A DNA stretch of 57,767 nucleotides. Origin: Sporosarcina limicola. Lineage in GTDB: Bacteria; Bacillota; Bacilli; Bacillales_A; Planococcaceae. Under the pieces are notes generated by a model that was not told the origin of the DNA, made no database searches, and was given only the letters and a program-made list of their open reading frames with translations. The position numbers were made by a program, and so were the translations under genes. The stretch lies in NCBI RefSeq assembly GCF_014873855.1, contig NZ_JADBEL010000024.1, positions 1 to 57,767 on the forward strand, given 5' to 3'. Positions 8,084-16,760 of the stretch are shown one piece after another; positions within the stretch are counted from its first letter, which is position 1; every line of letters starts with the position of its first letter.

Positions 8084-8317
8084 TCAACTTTCCAAATCAA
8101 ATATGCTTTCAGTTGCTAATACAAGTGAACTTGGCAATACATTCAGACCCGAAGCCAAAGCAAAAATAGTATTTATGGTCGGCTTTCTCTTTCCTCTCTC
8201 CATTAAGCTGATGTATGTACGATCTAAACCGCAAATATGTGCTAACTCTTCCTGTGAAAACTTCTTTTCTAATCTAATTTCTCTAAGTACTTTCCCAAAA
8301 ACCTCTTCTATTTCCAT
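8084..8317 (-). CDS. XRE-family helix-turn-helix regulator
   Basis: Single-domain DNA-binding protein of 77 residues. The HTH_3 fold is clear: FGKVLREIRLEKKFSQEELA, then HICGLDRTYISLMERGKRKP, then TINTIFALASGLNVLPSSLV. There is no fused effector domain, and the size is that of Cro/C-protein-like regulators found beside restriction-modification, toxin-antitoxin and phage genes. It is divergent from the gene at 8462, and inverted repeats lie between them, so it probably controls itself and that neighbour. Confidence 0.9.
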   Translation of the reverse strand: MEIEEVFGKVLREIRLEKKFSQEELAHICGLDRTYISLMERGKRKPTINTIFALASGLNVLPSSLVLATESIFDLES

Positions 8318-8326
8318 CCACTATAG

Positions 8327-8386
8327 CACCACACTCTTTTTCTCTATACTCAGAGAAATGTGGTGTTCAGTCCACGGACTATAGTC
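8327..8386. promoter_or_regulatory. Inverted repeats between divergent XRE gene and 8462 gene
   Basis: CACCACA at 8327-8333 and TGTGGTG at 8359-8365 form a 7-bp inverted repeat with an inner CTCT/AGAG extension. A perfect 10-bp palindrome GACTATAGTC follows at 8377-8386. Their position between divergent starts makes them candidate operators for the XRE protein. Confidence 0.4.
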
Positions 8387-8461
8387 TGCAAAGAAGGGCC
8401 TGATATGCTACACTATCTGTAATATAAAACTACAATTGGATAATGAAATGGGGTAGAAAAC

Positions 8462-8995
8462 ATGAGTGAGATAGAAACTTTTGTAAACGATTCAAAATTA
8501 CCAAGTCAACTAAAAGAATACTTTACGGCAAGTGAAAGCATTCAAGCATTGATAACTAAGAAAATCCTATCTGAAATTGAAGACTTGTATATTTATTACA
8601 TATCCCTGTATAAATTTGATACATCAGAATTTAGCGCCTTTACAATCACTTCTTTAAAAAAATGCAAAGACTTGGATTCCTTTTATTACTATTTAAAGAA
8701 GGTGATTGACACAAACCTGGAATTAAAGTCTAAAGATAAATCATTCAATTGCGGTAGAGATTATTTATTTCTAAATGATGACTTTGTAGATATATTATTC
8801 AAAGAAACTGTTGTTGAGTTTTGTGACTTCATTGACAGCATTTATAAAAAGAATGAAAACCTAAACTTGAAAAAAACCTATATAAGCCTCGGTAAACTAG
8901 AATTAATAAATAGGCTGATTTCCAACACAGACTACAATAAAATCTTAATTTCAGGAAAGAGAGTACTTGAGCAACACGAAAGCAATAAAGACTAG
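8462..8995 (+). CDS. Unknown protein divergent from the XRE regulator
   Basis: Protein of 177 residues, rich in Lys, Asp, Tyr and Phe, predicted helical and cytoplasmic, with no signal peptide or membrane segment. No family recognised. GGGGTAG ends a few bases before the ATG and serves as RBS. Divergence from a small XRE regulator with operator-like repeats between them suggests a regulated accessory function, for example a defence or toxin-antitoxin component, but nothing in the protein proves this. Confidence 0.65.
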   Translation: MSEIETFVNDSKLPSQLKEYFTASESIQALITKKILSEIEDLYIYYISLYKFDTSEFSAFTITSLKKCKDLDSFYYYLKKVIDTNLELKSKDKSFNCGRDYLFLNDDFVDILFKETVVEFCDFIDSIYKKNENLNLKKTYISLGKLELINRLISNTDYNKILISGKRVLEQHESNKD

Positions 8996-9055
8996 GCTAT
9001 TATATCTCCTACTCTAAGGAAATATTTTAACTATACAATATACTACAACTCCTGA

Positions 9056-9904
9056 TTATTGCGTATTTATATCCTCAACTGTTATATATGACAAAATCGT
9101 AGTGGCTTTTAATAATTGGAATAACTTTAATACATCAGTCTCGGTTATGGAATCGTAATCGTGAAATCCATGCGCTACCGAATGGCGATTTAGTTCCTTA
9201 TTCGGTTCATCTCCAAATGTCTCAAATGTTTTCAAGTATACTCTCAACACTGAAAAAGCAAACACTTTAATATATGCATTTAGCTCATTGCCTTTATCAC
9301 CATCGACTAATTTGTTTATTTTAGTGTGATATCGTCTCCCTTGAGGCCTTTTCGTAATTAGTATTGATTCTCCTTGAATATTACCATCAAACCAAGAGTT
9401 AATAATATGTTCAAACACGGCGAATAGAGGAAAAATACATAGCTTATAATAACCTGAGTTATATGCAGCATACGTTTCCTTAATTAAGCTTGAATGAAGT
9501 GCAAACATCGGATCACCAAGAACTTCTTCAATATATTCCGGAAGACTTTCCTTAATATGCTTTGGAAGGTCTTCAATTCCCACTTGCTTTTCCTCCACCA
9601 CTGCAAGAGTCTCAATGTCTAAACACCATAATAATTCTCCGTACTCTTTAAGCTGCCCATCAGTATATTTAATCCTTTCGGCAGCTGCATCACTTAACGC
9701 CCTCCAATCGATATTTGCTAATGGCTCAAATAATTCTTTAATCCTTGTATTCATTTCAAAAATAGGCTTCATAGATTCGACTATTTTTTCTTGTAATTCA
9801 ACCATCGGCATGACAGCCCTTGCCATCTGTTTCTGATATTCGATCAATCGTTCCATTTCTATTGATAATTTAAATTTCTCAAATGGATTTTCATCGTCTC
9901 CCAT
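9056..9904 (-). CDS. HEPN-motif protein, possible RNase of the element
   Basis: Protein of 282 residues. Residues 1-75 are a charged amphipathic helix region (coiled-coil-like: IEYQKQMARAVMPMVELQEK). The C-terminal part ends in NRHSVAHGFHDY followed by a long helix. R-H-S-V-A-H fits the R-x4-6-H catalytic motif of HEPN-superfamily RNases, and the RHxxxHG form with a following helix is common in HEPN proteins of defence systems. RBS GAGGGG precedes the ATG at 9904. It is the last gene of the recombinase operon, 19 bp after the tnpC-like gene, so it is cargo or an accessory of the element. An RNase activity is inferred; a non-catalytic HEPN role is possible. Confidence 0.65.
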   Translation of the reverse strand: MGDDENPFEKFKLSIEMERLIEYQKQMARAVMPMVELQEKIVESMKPIFEMNTRIKELFEPLANIDWRALSDAAAERIKYTDGQLKEYGELLWCLDIETLAVVEEKQVGIEDLPKHIKESLPEYIEEVLGDPMFALHSSLIKETYAAYNSGYYKLCIFPLFAVFEHIINSWFDGNIQGESILITKRPQGRRYHTKINKLVDGDKGNELNAYIKVFAFSVLRVYLKTFETFGDEPNKELNRHSVAHGFHDYDSITETDVLKLFQLLKATTILSYITVEDINTQ

Positions 9905-9923
9905 ATTACAACCCCTCGGCTTT

Positions 9924-10664
9924 CTACAATTCTAAGTCATCTATTAATGTGTTTTGCGGCTTGAATTCGATTATCTTTTCCTTCGGAGAACTTGACGTCT
10001 TTTTCTTTGTTCTAAAGCGCTCAAATTCCTCGTACCCCTGTAAAGGGGCTTCAGTAAACATTGTCTCAAATAGTTTGTCTACAACCTTACTGCGTGTCTT
10101 TCCTGTCCTTACAAGGTTAACTAATGGTACATTATCGTCACTACTTGCATCCAGCCATTGAAAGAATAAGACTTCGTATTCCTCTAACCTTGACTTTAAT
10201 GCATTTATATCTTGTTTTAATTCAATGGTTACTTCATTCTGAGCTTCCAGCTTCAATTGCAAATCATCATTACTCTTAATAATTTCCTTCAGTTTATTCT
10301 CATTCATAATTAGAGCACCAATTAGTTTTTCTTTATTCTTAGAAGTCCCGTCGAATAATTTATTTACTGCATCTACCGTATCAACAATCTTAATTCTGCT
10401 GGTCTTTTGTGAGTTATCGGACGAATACTCATACACTTTATTGGCCTGGTCAATTGCTTCCCGACCTTGTCTACCTGATTTTCGCCAAAAATCTTCACTA
10501 AACAAATATTCACATGATCCAAGTTCGTGCATCTTTTTGCTGTGACGAAATACATCCATATATTTTAAGGTTCCGGTACTTTTATTTTCTTGGATAAAGT
10601 CATATATTACTGCGTCAATGGCTTCTTTGGGATACTCTTTTGGTTTTCTACCCCGTTTACTCAT
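9924..10664 (-). CDS. Tn554 TnpC-like accessory transposition protein
   Basis: Protein of 246 residues starting MSKRGRKPKEYPKEAIDAVI, with basic N-terminal DNA-binding character, then a coiled-coil segment (LIMNENKLKEIIKSNDDLQL and on to EEYEVLFFQWLD). This is the layout of Tn554 TnpC-type (DUF6262-like) proteins, which stimulate and orient recombination by the TnpA/TnpB recombinases. Its start overlaps the end of the upstream recombinase gene by 8 bp, so the genes are co-translated. Confidence 0.7.
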   Translation of the reverse strand: MSKRGRKPKEYPKEAIDAVIYDFIQENKSTGTLKYMDVFRHSKKMHELGSCEYLFSEDFWRKSGRQGREAIDQANKVYEYSSDNSQKTSRIKIVDTVDAVNKLFDGTSKNKEKLIGALIMNENKLKEIIKSNDDLQLKLEAQNEVTIELKQDINALKSRLEEYEVLFFQWLDASSDDNVPLVNLVRTGKTRSKVVDKLFETMFTEAPLQGYEEFERFRTKKKTSSSPKEKIIEFKPQNTLIDDLEL

Positions 10665-12357
10665 AGCTATTCACTCTTTCCTTTAAGCTTGCTAGCTTGA
10701 ACAAGGAGGCTCTAAGCTGCTTTGCATTCTCGGTAAGTTTTTTATTAAAAATTGTACTGGTTTCGCTATACTCGGGTGTCTTATATTCACCTATCCCAAT
10801 GTAATATAAGTTTCTTAAATTCTTTATTAAGCTCTCAACTTCCTGTTCACTTTTCACTATTTTTGAATGTATCTCTGCTGTATGCCTTTTATAATCTTCA
10901 AATTCAATTCGCCAAGACTCACAAAAGTAACATTCGTCAACTTTGCATAATTGATCAGGATCTGTGCAATATCCGACTTTCAAAGGTATCTTGGTAGATG
11001 TAGTGGACGGCTTCAAAATAAACTTTTCCTTGAACTTCTTACTATCAAAATCTGCTGTACTATTTTCCTCCCTAAAATTTCGTTTATAGTTGAAGCTAAG
11101 CATCAATTCCATAACTTCTGAATCGACCCAGTACTCTAAATGCTGGTGGTAATGATATTGTGAATAAATAGATGAATGCCCTCCTAATCGCGCTATCTCG
11201 GTAGGGTGGTATCCTAAAGTAATTAGATTTAAAAAGGCAAAGTGGCGTGTATCATTCAGTCGTATTTGCCTATTAATAACATTGGTAACACTTTCTACAG
11301 TCGCTTTTTCATTGACCTTCACGTTCTCCCCATAATATTTATATTTGTACTTCCCAAAAACAACTTCTTGATAGAACATATATAATACATGGGCCATATT
11401 CCTATAATTAAATATTTCTATATCGTGCTTGAGTGTATTACTAATGTCCACTTGCCTTGGAATAGACCTATAGGAAATAAGTGTTTTTGAATCCCCATAT
11501 TTATCTGTTCTCTGCACGTATTCAAGGATATTATTTGCCAAGCTATTCGGGATGTAAATTTCGTCAAGAATTTGGACTCTACGATTATTAAGTTTTTTTC
11601 TAGGAAGTTTTATATAATAATCGCTATCATTATTCCTTAACCCGTTTCTGTCTATATTACAGAATTCAGATATTCTTAACGGAATAATCGTTGTAAGTTT
11701 CCACCATAAATAAACAGGGTAGTATTTCAAATAATCCAGTTCAGACATTTCGGGTTGAAAAAAGTCCTCAACTACTAGGGAAAATTTAAGTATATCTTGG
11801 GAGCTTGGGAGCTCTCTAATACCTAGTTCATAATCACTTTGATTTTTTATTTCCCAAAGTTCTTTCGTATATATACCTTTGGAATCCATTTCCTGATAAT
11901 AATCAATGAAATTTATTGCAGTTCTTGTATAATCGGTTTTCTGTCTGTTGCCCATAACCTTAATGAAGTCTTTAGTTTGTTTAATTTTATTTGAATCAAA
12001 AAATGAAGAGATTTCTATTATTTGATTAATTCTTTTTGAATACTTTTGAATACTTTTCACTGACAAGTTTTTTTGAATTAAGGATGCTATCCAACATTTC
12101 ACGATATCAGATTTCAACTTTCCGTTCTCAGAACTACTTAAATTTTCAAACTCCTCGAAGAATATATGGCAGTGACCATCTCTGCCATTATCGTACAACT
12201 TCCAATGATTGCTAGTAAACTCTACTTCCGACTCTTTACTTTCTTCTTTATAATTCAGTAGCGTTTCTTTCGCTTGTTCTACAGTATCTTCAAAATCGAA
12301 AACTTCTTCGTTTGTTAAATCTAGGATATCTAATTCTTCATAGTCTATATTCAACAC
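10657..12357 (-). CDS. Tyrosine recombinase, Tn554 TnpB-like
   Basis: Site-specific recombinase of 566 residues. Catalytic features: box I arginine in PLRISEFCNIDRNG, box II in NDTRHFAFLNLITLGYHPTE, the GGHSS histidine, and the nucleophile tyrosine in SIYSQYHYHQH. A C-terminal cysteine cluster (CTDPDQLCKVDECYFC) resembles the zinc-binding tail of TnpB proteins of Tn554 and is followed by a long coiled coil. It is the third recombinase of the operon and lies 6 bp downstream of the 984-residue one. It probably acts with the two others to cut and join the ends of the element. Confidence 0.85.
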   Translation of the reverse strand: MLNIDYEELDILDLTNEEVFDFEDTVEQAKETLLNYKEESKESEVEFTSNHWKLYDNGRDGHCHIFFEEFENLSSSENGKLKSDIVKCWIASLIQKNLSVKSIQKYSKRINQIIEISSFFDSNKIKQTKDFIKVMGNRQKTDYTRTAINFIDYYQEMDSKGIYTKELWEIKNQSDYELGIRELPSSQDILKFSLVVEDFFQPEMSELDYLKYYPVYLWWKLTTIIPLRISEFCNIDRNGLRNNDSDYYIKLPRKKLNNRRVQILDEIYIPNSLANNILEYVQRTDKYGDSKTLISYRSIPRQVDISNTLKHDIEIFNYRNMAHVLYMFYQEVVFGKYKYKYYGENVKVNEKATVESVTNVINRQIRLNDTRHFAFLNLITLGYHPTEIARLGGHSSIYSQYHYHQHLEYWVDSEVMELMLSFNYKRNFREENSTADFDSKKFKEKFILKPSTTSTKIPLKVGYCTDPDQLCKVDECYFCESWRIEFEDYKRHTAEIHSKIVKSEQEVESLIKNLRNLYYIGIGEYKTPEYSETSTIFNKKLTENAKQLRASLFKLASLKERVNSYE

Positions 12358-12363
12358 AACTTA

Positions 12364-15318
12364 TCAATCCTTTTTAGTAATCGACATATATTTGTAGGGA
12401 TTATCAAGACTTTGTATTTCTAACAGCAAATCATTGTAGTCAACATCAATGAATTCACTGATTACTTCTTCTCCAAATCTATCTTTTGCTTGTTTAAGCA
12501 ATAATAACTCTGAAAATAGTAGGTTGGCTGCTCTTACCTTTTCCCCTTTAACTCCACCGTTTATCGCGATTTTATATTCCGATATTCTTTTATTAATCTT
12601 TTCTCCCAATAAAGAAAGAACATGAAAATGCGGAATCGAAAAAGGGCATTTGCTACAATCTCGTTCAGAAAATATACATTCGCCATAGAGACATTGGTAA
12701 TAGGCTTCTTTACTTGGGAGTTGTCCTAAGTGTATCAAGTTCAATTTCTTACTAATTTCATCAACACTCTGTTCATTCAAATAATCACCCAGCGCCCGGC
12801 TTTCATGTTTTATCAAGTTTATATAGCCTGAAAGGTTCTCAATCTTGTATATATCACCAAAAACTTCCTTAACTATTTCAATCGTTTGAATCTCTCTTGC
12901 ATCTGAACTACCCGATTTATTTAACAAAACGGTGGCTAACAATTCATACGTATACCCAAAGTATCCAGTATCGAATAATTGCTCCGTCAATATATCAAGA
13001 TGTTCTGTAGGAATTTCAACATAAATATTTGTAGTATCTATATCAGAATGATTACGTATAAACTTACTGATTTCTAATGGATTTCTACCCGTTTTCTCCT
13101 TCACGATATTAGTCATGAATGTAATAAGTGTTCTGTTCATTTTTAAAGAAGCAAACTTAAATTCCTTGTTGTGAAAGTTCACGAAAAAATTGTCGTGTGC
13201 CGAAGCAAGTAGTTCTTGTCTCGCATTTTTAAAATCTATTATGGAAGCATTGTCTGGACTAAATTCTCTTGTTCTTAATTCACAGAGTAAGATAGCATTT
13301 GCCAAAGGGTATACCAATTCCTCTGAACAAAAGAAATAACGCTTTTGTTGATTTTTCGAATGAATAAAAGGCATTTTAGTCCGCACTTGGTTAATAATTT
13401 TTTGGGCATCATCAATTGATAATGTACTTTCACTGTAATCTTTTAAGCTTCCAATACCTATCATCGATAAGTCAATTCTTGGGAAGGTACTAATATCCGA
13501 ACTTCTCCAACCATTATTCATGTGTAGTAATATATATAGCCACGTTGAATCATACTTCTTGTGTATTCTTTCTCCTTTAAAATAATTGTTGATATCCTTT
13601 AGGGAACGCTTTATATGTAGATCCGTATTACATACATAATCTAAAAGATCAACAAATTCATTAGTTGTATATATTTCTTTAGTCGTTTTTAATTTTCTCT
13701 TTCCCCTTTTCTCTGCATAGGGGTTATTTAACAACTCCACGTTAATAATCTTTTGCGGTAGACTTTCATTTACTTTATTTATAAATGTAAATAGAAATTC
13801 TCGATAACCTAAAAACAACTTTTCACTGAACAATAGCAAGTTTAATTCCTTAGCCGAAAATGCAAATATTTCTTTTTCCTTAGTTACAGAAATGAGCAAT
13901 TCAGTTAAAGACACGAATCTCTTAATATTCTTTTTAACTGTGGTCACACTGCCTGTAGAAGTATAAAGAAAGTTTTTCACATAAGCTTTCCAATACTTAT
14001 CCGTAAGAACTGCTTTTTCCGAAAACCTAATTTCTAATTGTTTCAAAATAGTTTTATAAGCATTATAAGGATCTGAAAAATGCTTTTCGATTATATTATC
14101 TTTTAGCGAATTGATATTTTTAACTTCCAGTTTTTCTTGAGCAGATTTTATTCCGTATCCTAATACCTTTTTTTCAAACCTCTTTAGTTTCACTAGGGTA
14201 GGTACTTTTTTCTTCACCAAGTTTTCACTACTAATTCCCATGTCTTTAACCTCATAAAGCGTATAATAGGTTGCAGCGAAATACTGATATTGCTTGGATT
14301 GACTTTCTATTAAAATATTTATATCTTGTTTATTGTAAATACCAACAACTTTACCGGAAAGACAAAGAAAAGCTATTTTGTGCTCATCTAATATTTCCTT
14401 TAATTCTTTATCCGTAAAGTTTACCTGTAGCTTCTCTATAATTTCATCCCGCAAGCATCCAACACTATCTAAAGCTTCAGATTGAAAGGTGAGATGTTTT
14501 TCCTTTATATTTTCTTTTTCTCTTTTCTTCTTTTTCCTTTCTTCCCTCATTAATTCTTTTTCTTTGCTTACTCTTCTCTTTTCTTCTTCAATTTCTGGTT
14601 GTTTCGCTAAAAATTTATGGACCTTTTCCTTTGGATAAACAACTCGGAGATTTTTAAGTCTGTCGATTTTGGCAATAGAATCTATGTTTTCTCCCTTTAT
14701 TTCTTTAAAATAATCCCTATAAGATGTTACACCTAGTGCTTCGATTTCTTTTGCCGTGTAAAAATTTCCCGTAAAATATTTAAAACGCTCTGCTTGTATT
14801 TGCAACAAATAATCAATGTCTTTAGGGTCATAATATTTACCCAAACTTTTGTCTTTTGCGATAATATCCCATTCTTCTAAAATCGTATTTGTAAACTGAT
14901 ACCTTACGCCTAATAGCTTTGAAATTTGAGTGATGTTAAGAAAATTCCCCCTTTTTTCTAATGTATCTATCAATTTTTGAGCAGCAGTTTTCTCGTAAAC
15001 AAGTCGTTTAGAATAAAACTTATTAATTCTTATTAGTTCAGGCAATTCTTTCGAAGCTATTGTTGCTATGTGAAAAGAATCCATCCCCTCCTTTTCACAC
15101 TCATCATAGGTAAGGTAGTTTTCAGCGAAGTAATTGTAGAGCTCTGTTTGTGTATTCTGTAAGAAGACAAAGTCCTTCTCCTCAAAGTATTGAATTCCAC
15201 GAGAATCTGTTTTTATAGGCTTTAAACCGTATTCAAGAATGATGTTCTCTATCTTTCTCAAGTATGTTATATTCAATTTTTTAGCTATCAAATATCTGGG
15301 AATAAGTTCCACATCCAT
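12364..15318 (-). CDS. Large tyrosine-recombinase-like protein
   Basis: Protein of 984 residues, far longer than a standard integrase (300-450). The N-terminal 470 residues contain several repeated units of the type YFxxxYYTxxExxxxG (for example near YNYFAENYLTYDECEKEG and YQYFAATYYTLYEVKDMG), which look like repeated small HTH domains, plus a highly charged linker (KEKELMREERKKKKREKENI). The C-terminal half is a recombinase domain: box I R in MNNGWRSSDISTF, a degenerate box II around KMNRTLITFMTNI, and IRNHSDIDTTNIYVE with the probable nucleophile tyrosine. A cysteine cluster (CLYGECIFSERDCSKC) follows. It sits between the other two recombinases. Catalytic competence is less certain than theirs because the HxxR motif is not canonical. 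Confidence 0.75.
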   Translation of the reverse strand: MDVELIPRYLIAKKLNITYLRKIENIILEYGLKPIKTDSRGIQYFEEKDFVFLQNTQTELYNYFAENYLTYDECEKEGMDSFHIATIASKELPELIRINKFYSKRLVYEKTAAQKLIDTLEKRGNFLNITQISKLLGVRYQFTNTILEEWDIIAKDKSLGKYYDPKDIDYLLQIQAERFKYFTGNFYTAKEIEALGVTSYRDYFKEIKGENIDSIAKIDRLKNLRVVYPKEKVHKFLAKQPEIEEEKRRVSKEKELMREERKKKKREKENIKEKHLTFQSEALDSVGCLRDEIIEKLQVNFTDKELKEILDEHKIAFLCLSGKVVGIYNKQDINILIESQSKQYQYFAATYYTLYEVKDMGISSENLVKKKVPTLVKLKRFEKKVLGYGIKSAQEKLEVKNINSLKDNIIEKHFSDPYNAYKTILKQLEIRFSEKAVLTDKYWKAYVKNFLYTSTGSVTTVKKNIKRFVSLTELLISVTKEKEIFAFSAKELNLLLFSEKLFLGYREFLFTFINKVNESLPQKIINVELLNNPYAEKRGKRKLKTTKEIYTTNEFVDLLDYVCNTDLHIKRSLKDINNYFKGERIHKKYDSTWLYILLHMNNGWRSSDISTFPRIDLSMIGIGSLKDYSESTLSIDDAQKIINQVRTKMPFIHSKNQQKRYFFCSEELVYPLANAILLCELRTREFSPDNASIIDFKNARQELLASAHDNFFVNFHNKEFKFASLKMNRTLITFMTNIVKEKTGRNPLEISKFIRNHSDIDTTNIYVEIPTEHLDILTEQLFDTGYFGYTYELLATVLLNKSGSSDAREIQTIEIVKEVFGDIYKIENLSGYINLIKHESRALGDYLNEQSVDEISKKLNLIHLGQLPSKEAYYQCLYGECIFSERDCSKCPFSIPHFHVLSLLGEKINKRISEYKIAINGGVKGEKVRAANLLFSELLLLKQAKDRFGEEVISEFIDVDYNDLLLEIQSLDNPYKYMSITKKD

Positions 15319-15327
15319 TATTTAAGA

Positions 15328-16623
15328 TCACATCCTTCTCCACTTATTGGTATACTCATCATCAATTAAGGCTTCTCGCCTTTGAAATGCTTCTCTAATA
15401 TTATTTACTGCTAAATTCATACTCTCTATCGCAGTTTTCTCATCGATATAGGCTAAAGATGAATTTATGCTGTTATCTCCTCTTGCGATTGCAACTTGCG
15501 TTGAATTTAGACCGATGTCCAATAGAAAGTTTGTAAATACGCCCCTTCCTATATGCGTAGACCAGTCATTTTGAGCAAGTAATAAATAGTCATCCGTATT
15601 TCCCTCATCACTTAATTGCTTCAAAAATTTCATTTTAACTTCCGTGAATTTAATATAATACTGCTTACCCGTCATTGGATTACCCGTTGTAGGCGAGATA
15701 AACAACGCCTGGTTGCTTTTGGCCTTGCCGTCTTTCTCTGACTGTTCGAGCCACGTTAGGTGCTCTCTATAGATCGAGTCCGTTAAATCGTTCGCCAACA
15801 ATGCTTGATTTCGTGGATTCTTCACTTGTAGGTGTGATGTATTTTTAATATGAGAAAAAAGAATTTCTTGATTATCTCGAACTTCTAAAATTGTACTTTT
15901 ACCCGTTTGTTTAATACTTTGCTTTGTTAAATTAATAACTTCTGACCTTCTTAGGCCACCAAAAAATTGATAGCAAATGCCAAGAGCAATTTCGGGTGCA
16001 ATTAAACGAGCAGTGTTAATAAATTTTAATGTTAATGGATATCGATTACTTCCAAAGTCAACTAGTGCAGTTGGGACTCTTTCATCTCTTCCTACAATGA
16101 CTGTTCCAAGTTCAATATCATCAAAGGGATTAGAAGCTACAGACAACACTCCACGTTTCCCCCGTACCTCTTTGTACGTCAGTTCAAAATCTCCTTCTAT
16201 AATCTCTTGATCCCTTAACCATGCATAAAAGTATATAATGTACATCATTTGGTTTTTCACATAGTTTGCCGAGAGTTTTTTTATCCGAACCTGTAAAGAA
16301 AGGTGGGTAATGTATTTAGAGCCATGTATTAATTCTAATCCTGATAATCCTTTAGTTTTAAGCAATAGAAAATCATCATCGCCTTCTTCTATTTGTTCTT
16401 CTATATAATTTAAAAATCGTGTAATAGCATATGCTGCATTTCTTTGGGAGCTTAATGATTTCCCTTTTCTTCTATAATTACTTTTTATAAAATTGGTAAG
16501 AGGGGATGGATAGACATTCCCCGTGTCTTTACTCACAAACCCAATTCCAATTGTAGCTGTCTTAATGATCGTCTCTCCAATAATCTCTTCAATCTTGTAT
16601 TCCCTTACAACAAATTTATTCAA
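15328..16623 (-). CDS. Tyrosine recombinase, Tn554 TnpA-like
   Basis: Recombinase of 431 residues and first gene of the operon. An N-terminal SAM-like/core-binding domain (SSQRNAAYAITRFLNYIEEQ) is followed by the catalytic domain: box I R in FFGGLRRSEVINLT, HxxR in WSTHIGRGVFTNF, and tyrosine in NSSLAYIDEKT. The gene begins about 135 bp from the right junction of the element, as expected for TnpA, which lies next to an end in Tn554. The AGGAGGTGG-type RBS is strong. Substrate sites are probably the repeats at 16663-16746. Confidence 0.88.
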   Translation of the reverse strand: MNKFVVREYKIEEIIGETIIKTATIGIGFVSKDTGNVYPSPLTNFIKSNYRRKGKSLSSQRNAAYAITRFLNYIEEQIEEGDDDFLLLKTKGLSGLELIHGSKYITHLSLQVRIKKLSANYVKNQMMYIIYFYAWLRDQEIIEGDFELTYKEVRGKRGVLSVASNPFDDIELGTVIVGRDERVPTALVDFGSNRYPLTLKFINTARLIAPEIALGICYQFFGGLRRSEVINLTKQSIKQTGKSTILEVRDNQEILFSHIKNTSHLQVKNPRNQALLANDLTDSIYREHLTWLEQSEKDGKAKSNQALFISPTTGNPMTGKQYYIKFTEVKMKFLKQLSDEGNTDDYLLLAQNDWSTHIGRGVFTNFLLDIGLNSTQVAIARGDNSINSSLAYIDEKTAIESMNLAVNNIREAFQRREALIDDEYTNKWRRM

Positions 16624-16662
16624 TTACTACCACCTCCTCAATTAAAACCATTATAATGTATT

Positions 16663-16760
16663 TTGGGTGAAATAAATATTTTTATCTATAGCCTAATCTA
16701 TCGCCTTTATAGGTATTTCTTAATGTATACCCCTTTATTCACCCAATAAGCGTAATACAA
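16663..16760. repeat. Right end of the mobile element with recombinase-arm repeats
   Basis: TTGGGTGAAATAAA at 16663-16676 is matched by its near-perfect inverse TTTATTCACCCAA at 16734-16746, on either side of 57 AT-rich bases. Just outside, the sequence becomes topB coding (VQSPTVYLIYQRQ) from about 16761. An inverted pair beside the crossover site is expected for tyrosine recombinase arm or core sites. The junction is placed at about 16757-16761 because the conserved Arg codon of GRVQ is replaced by CAA (Gln) at 16758-16760. Confidence 0.65.
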
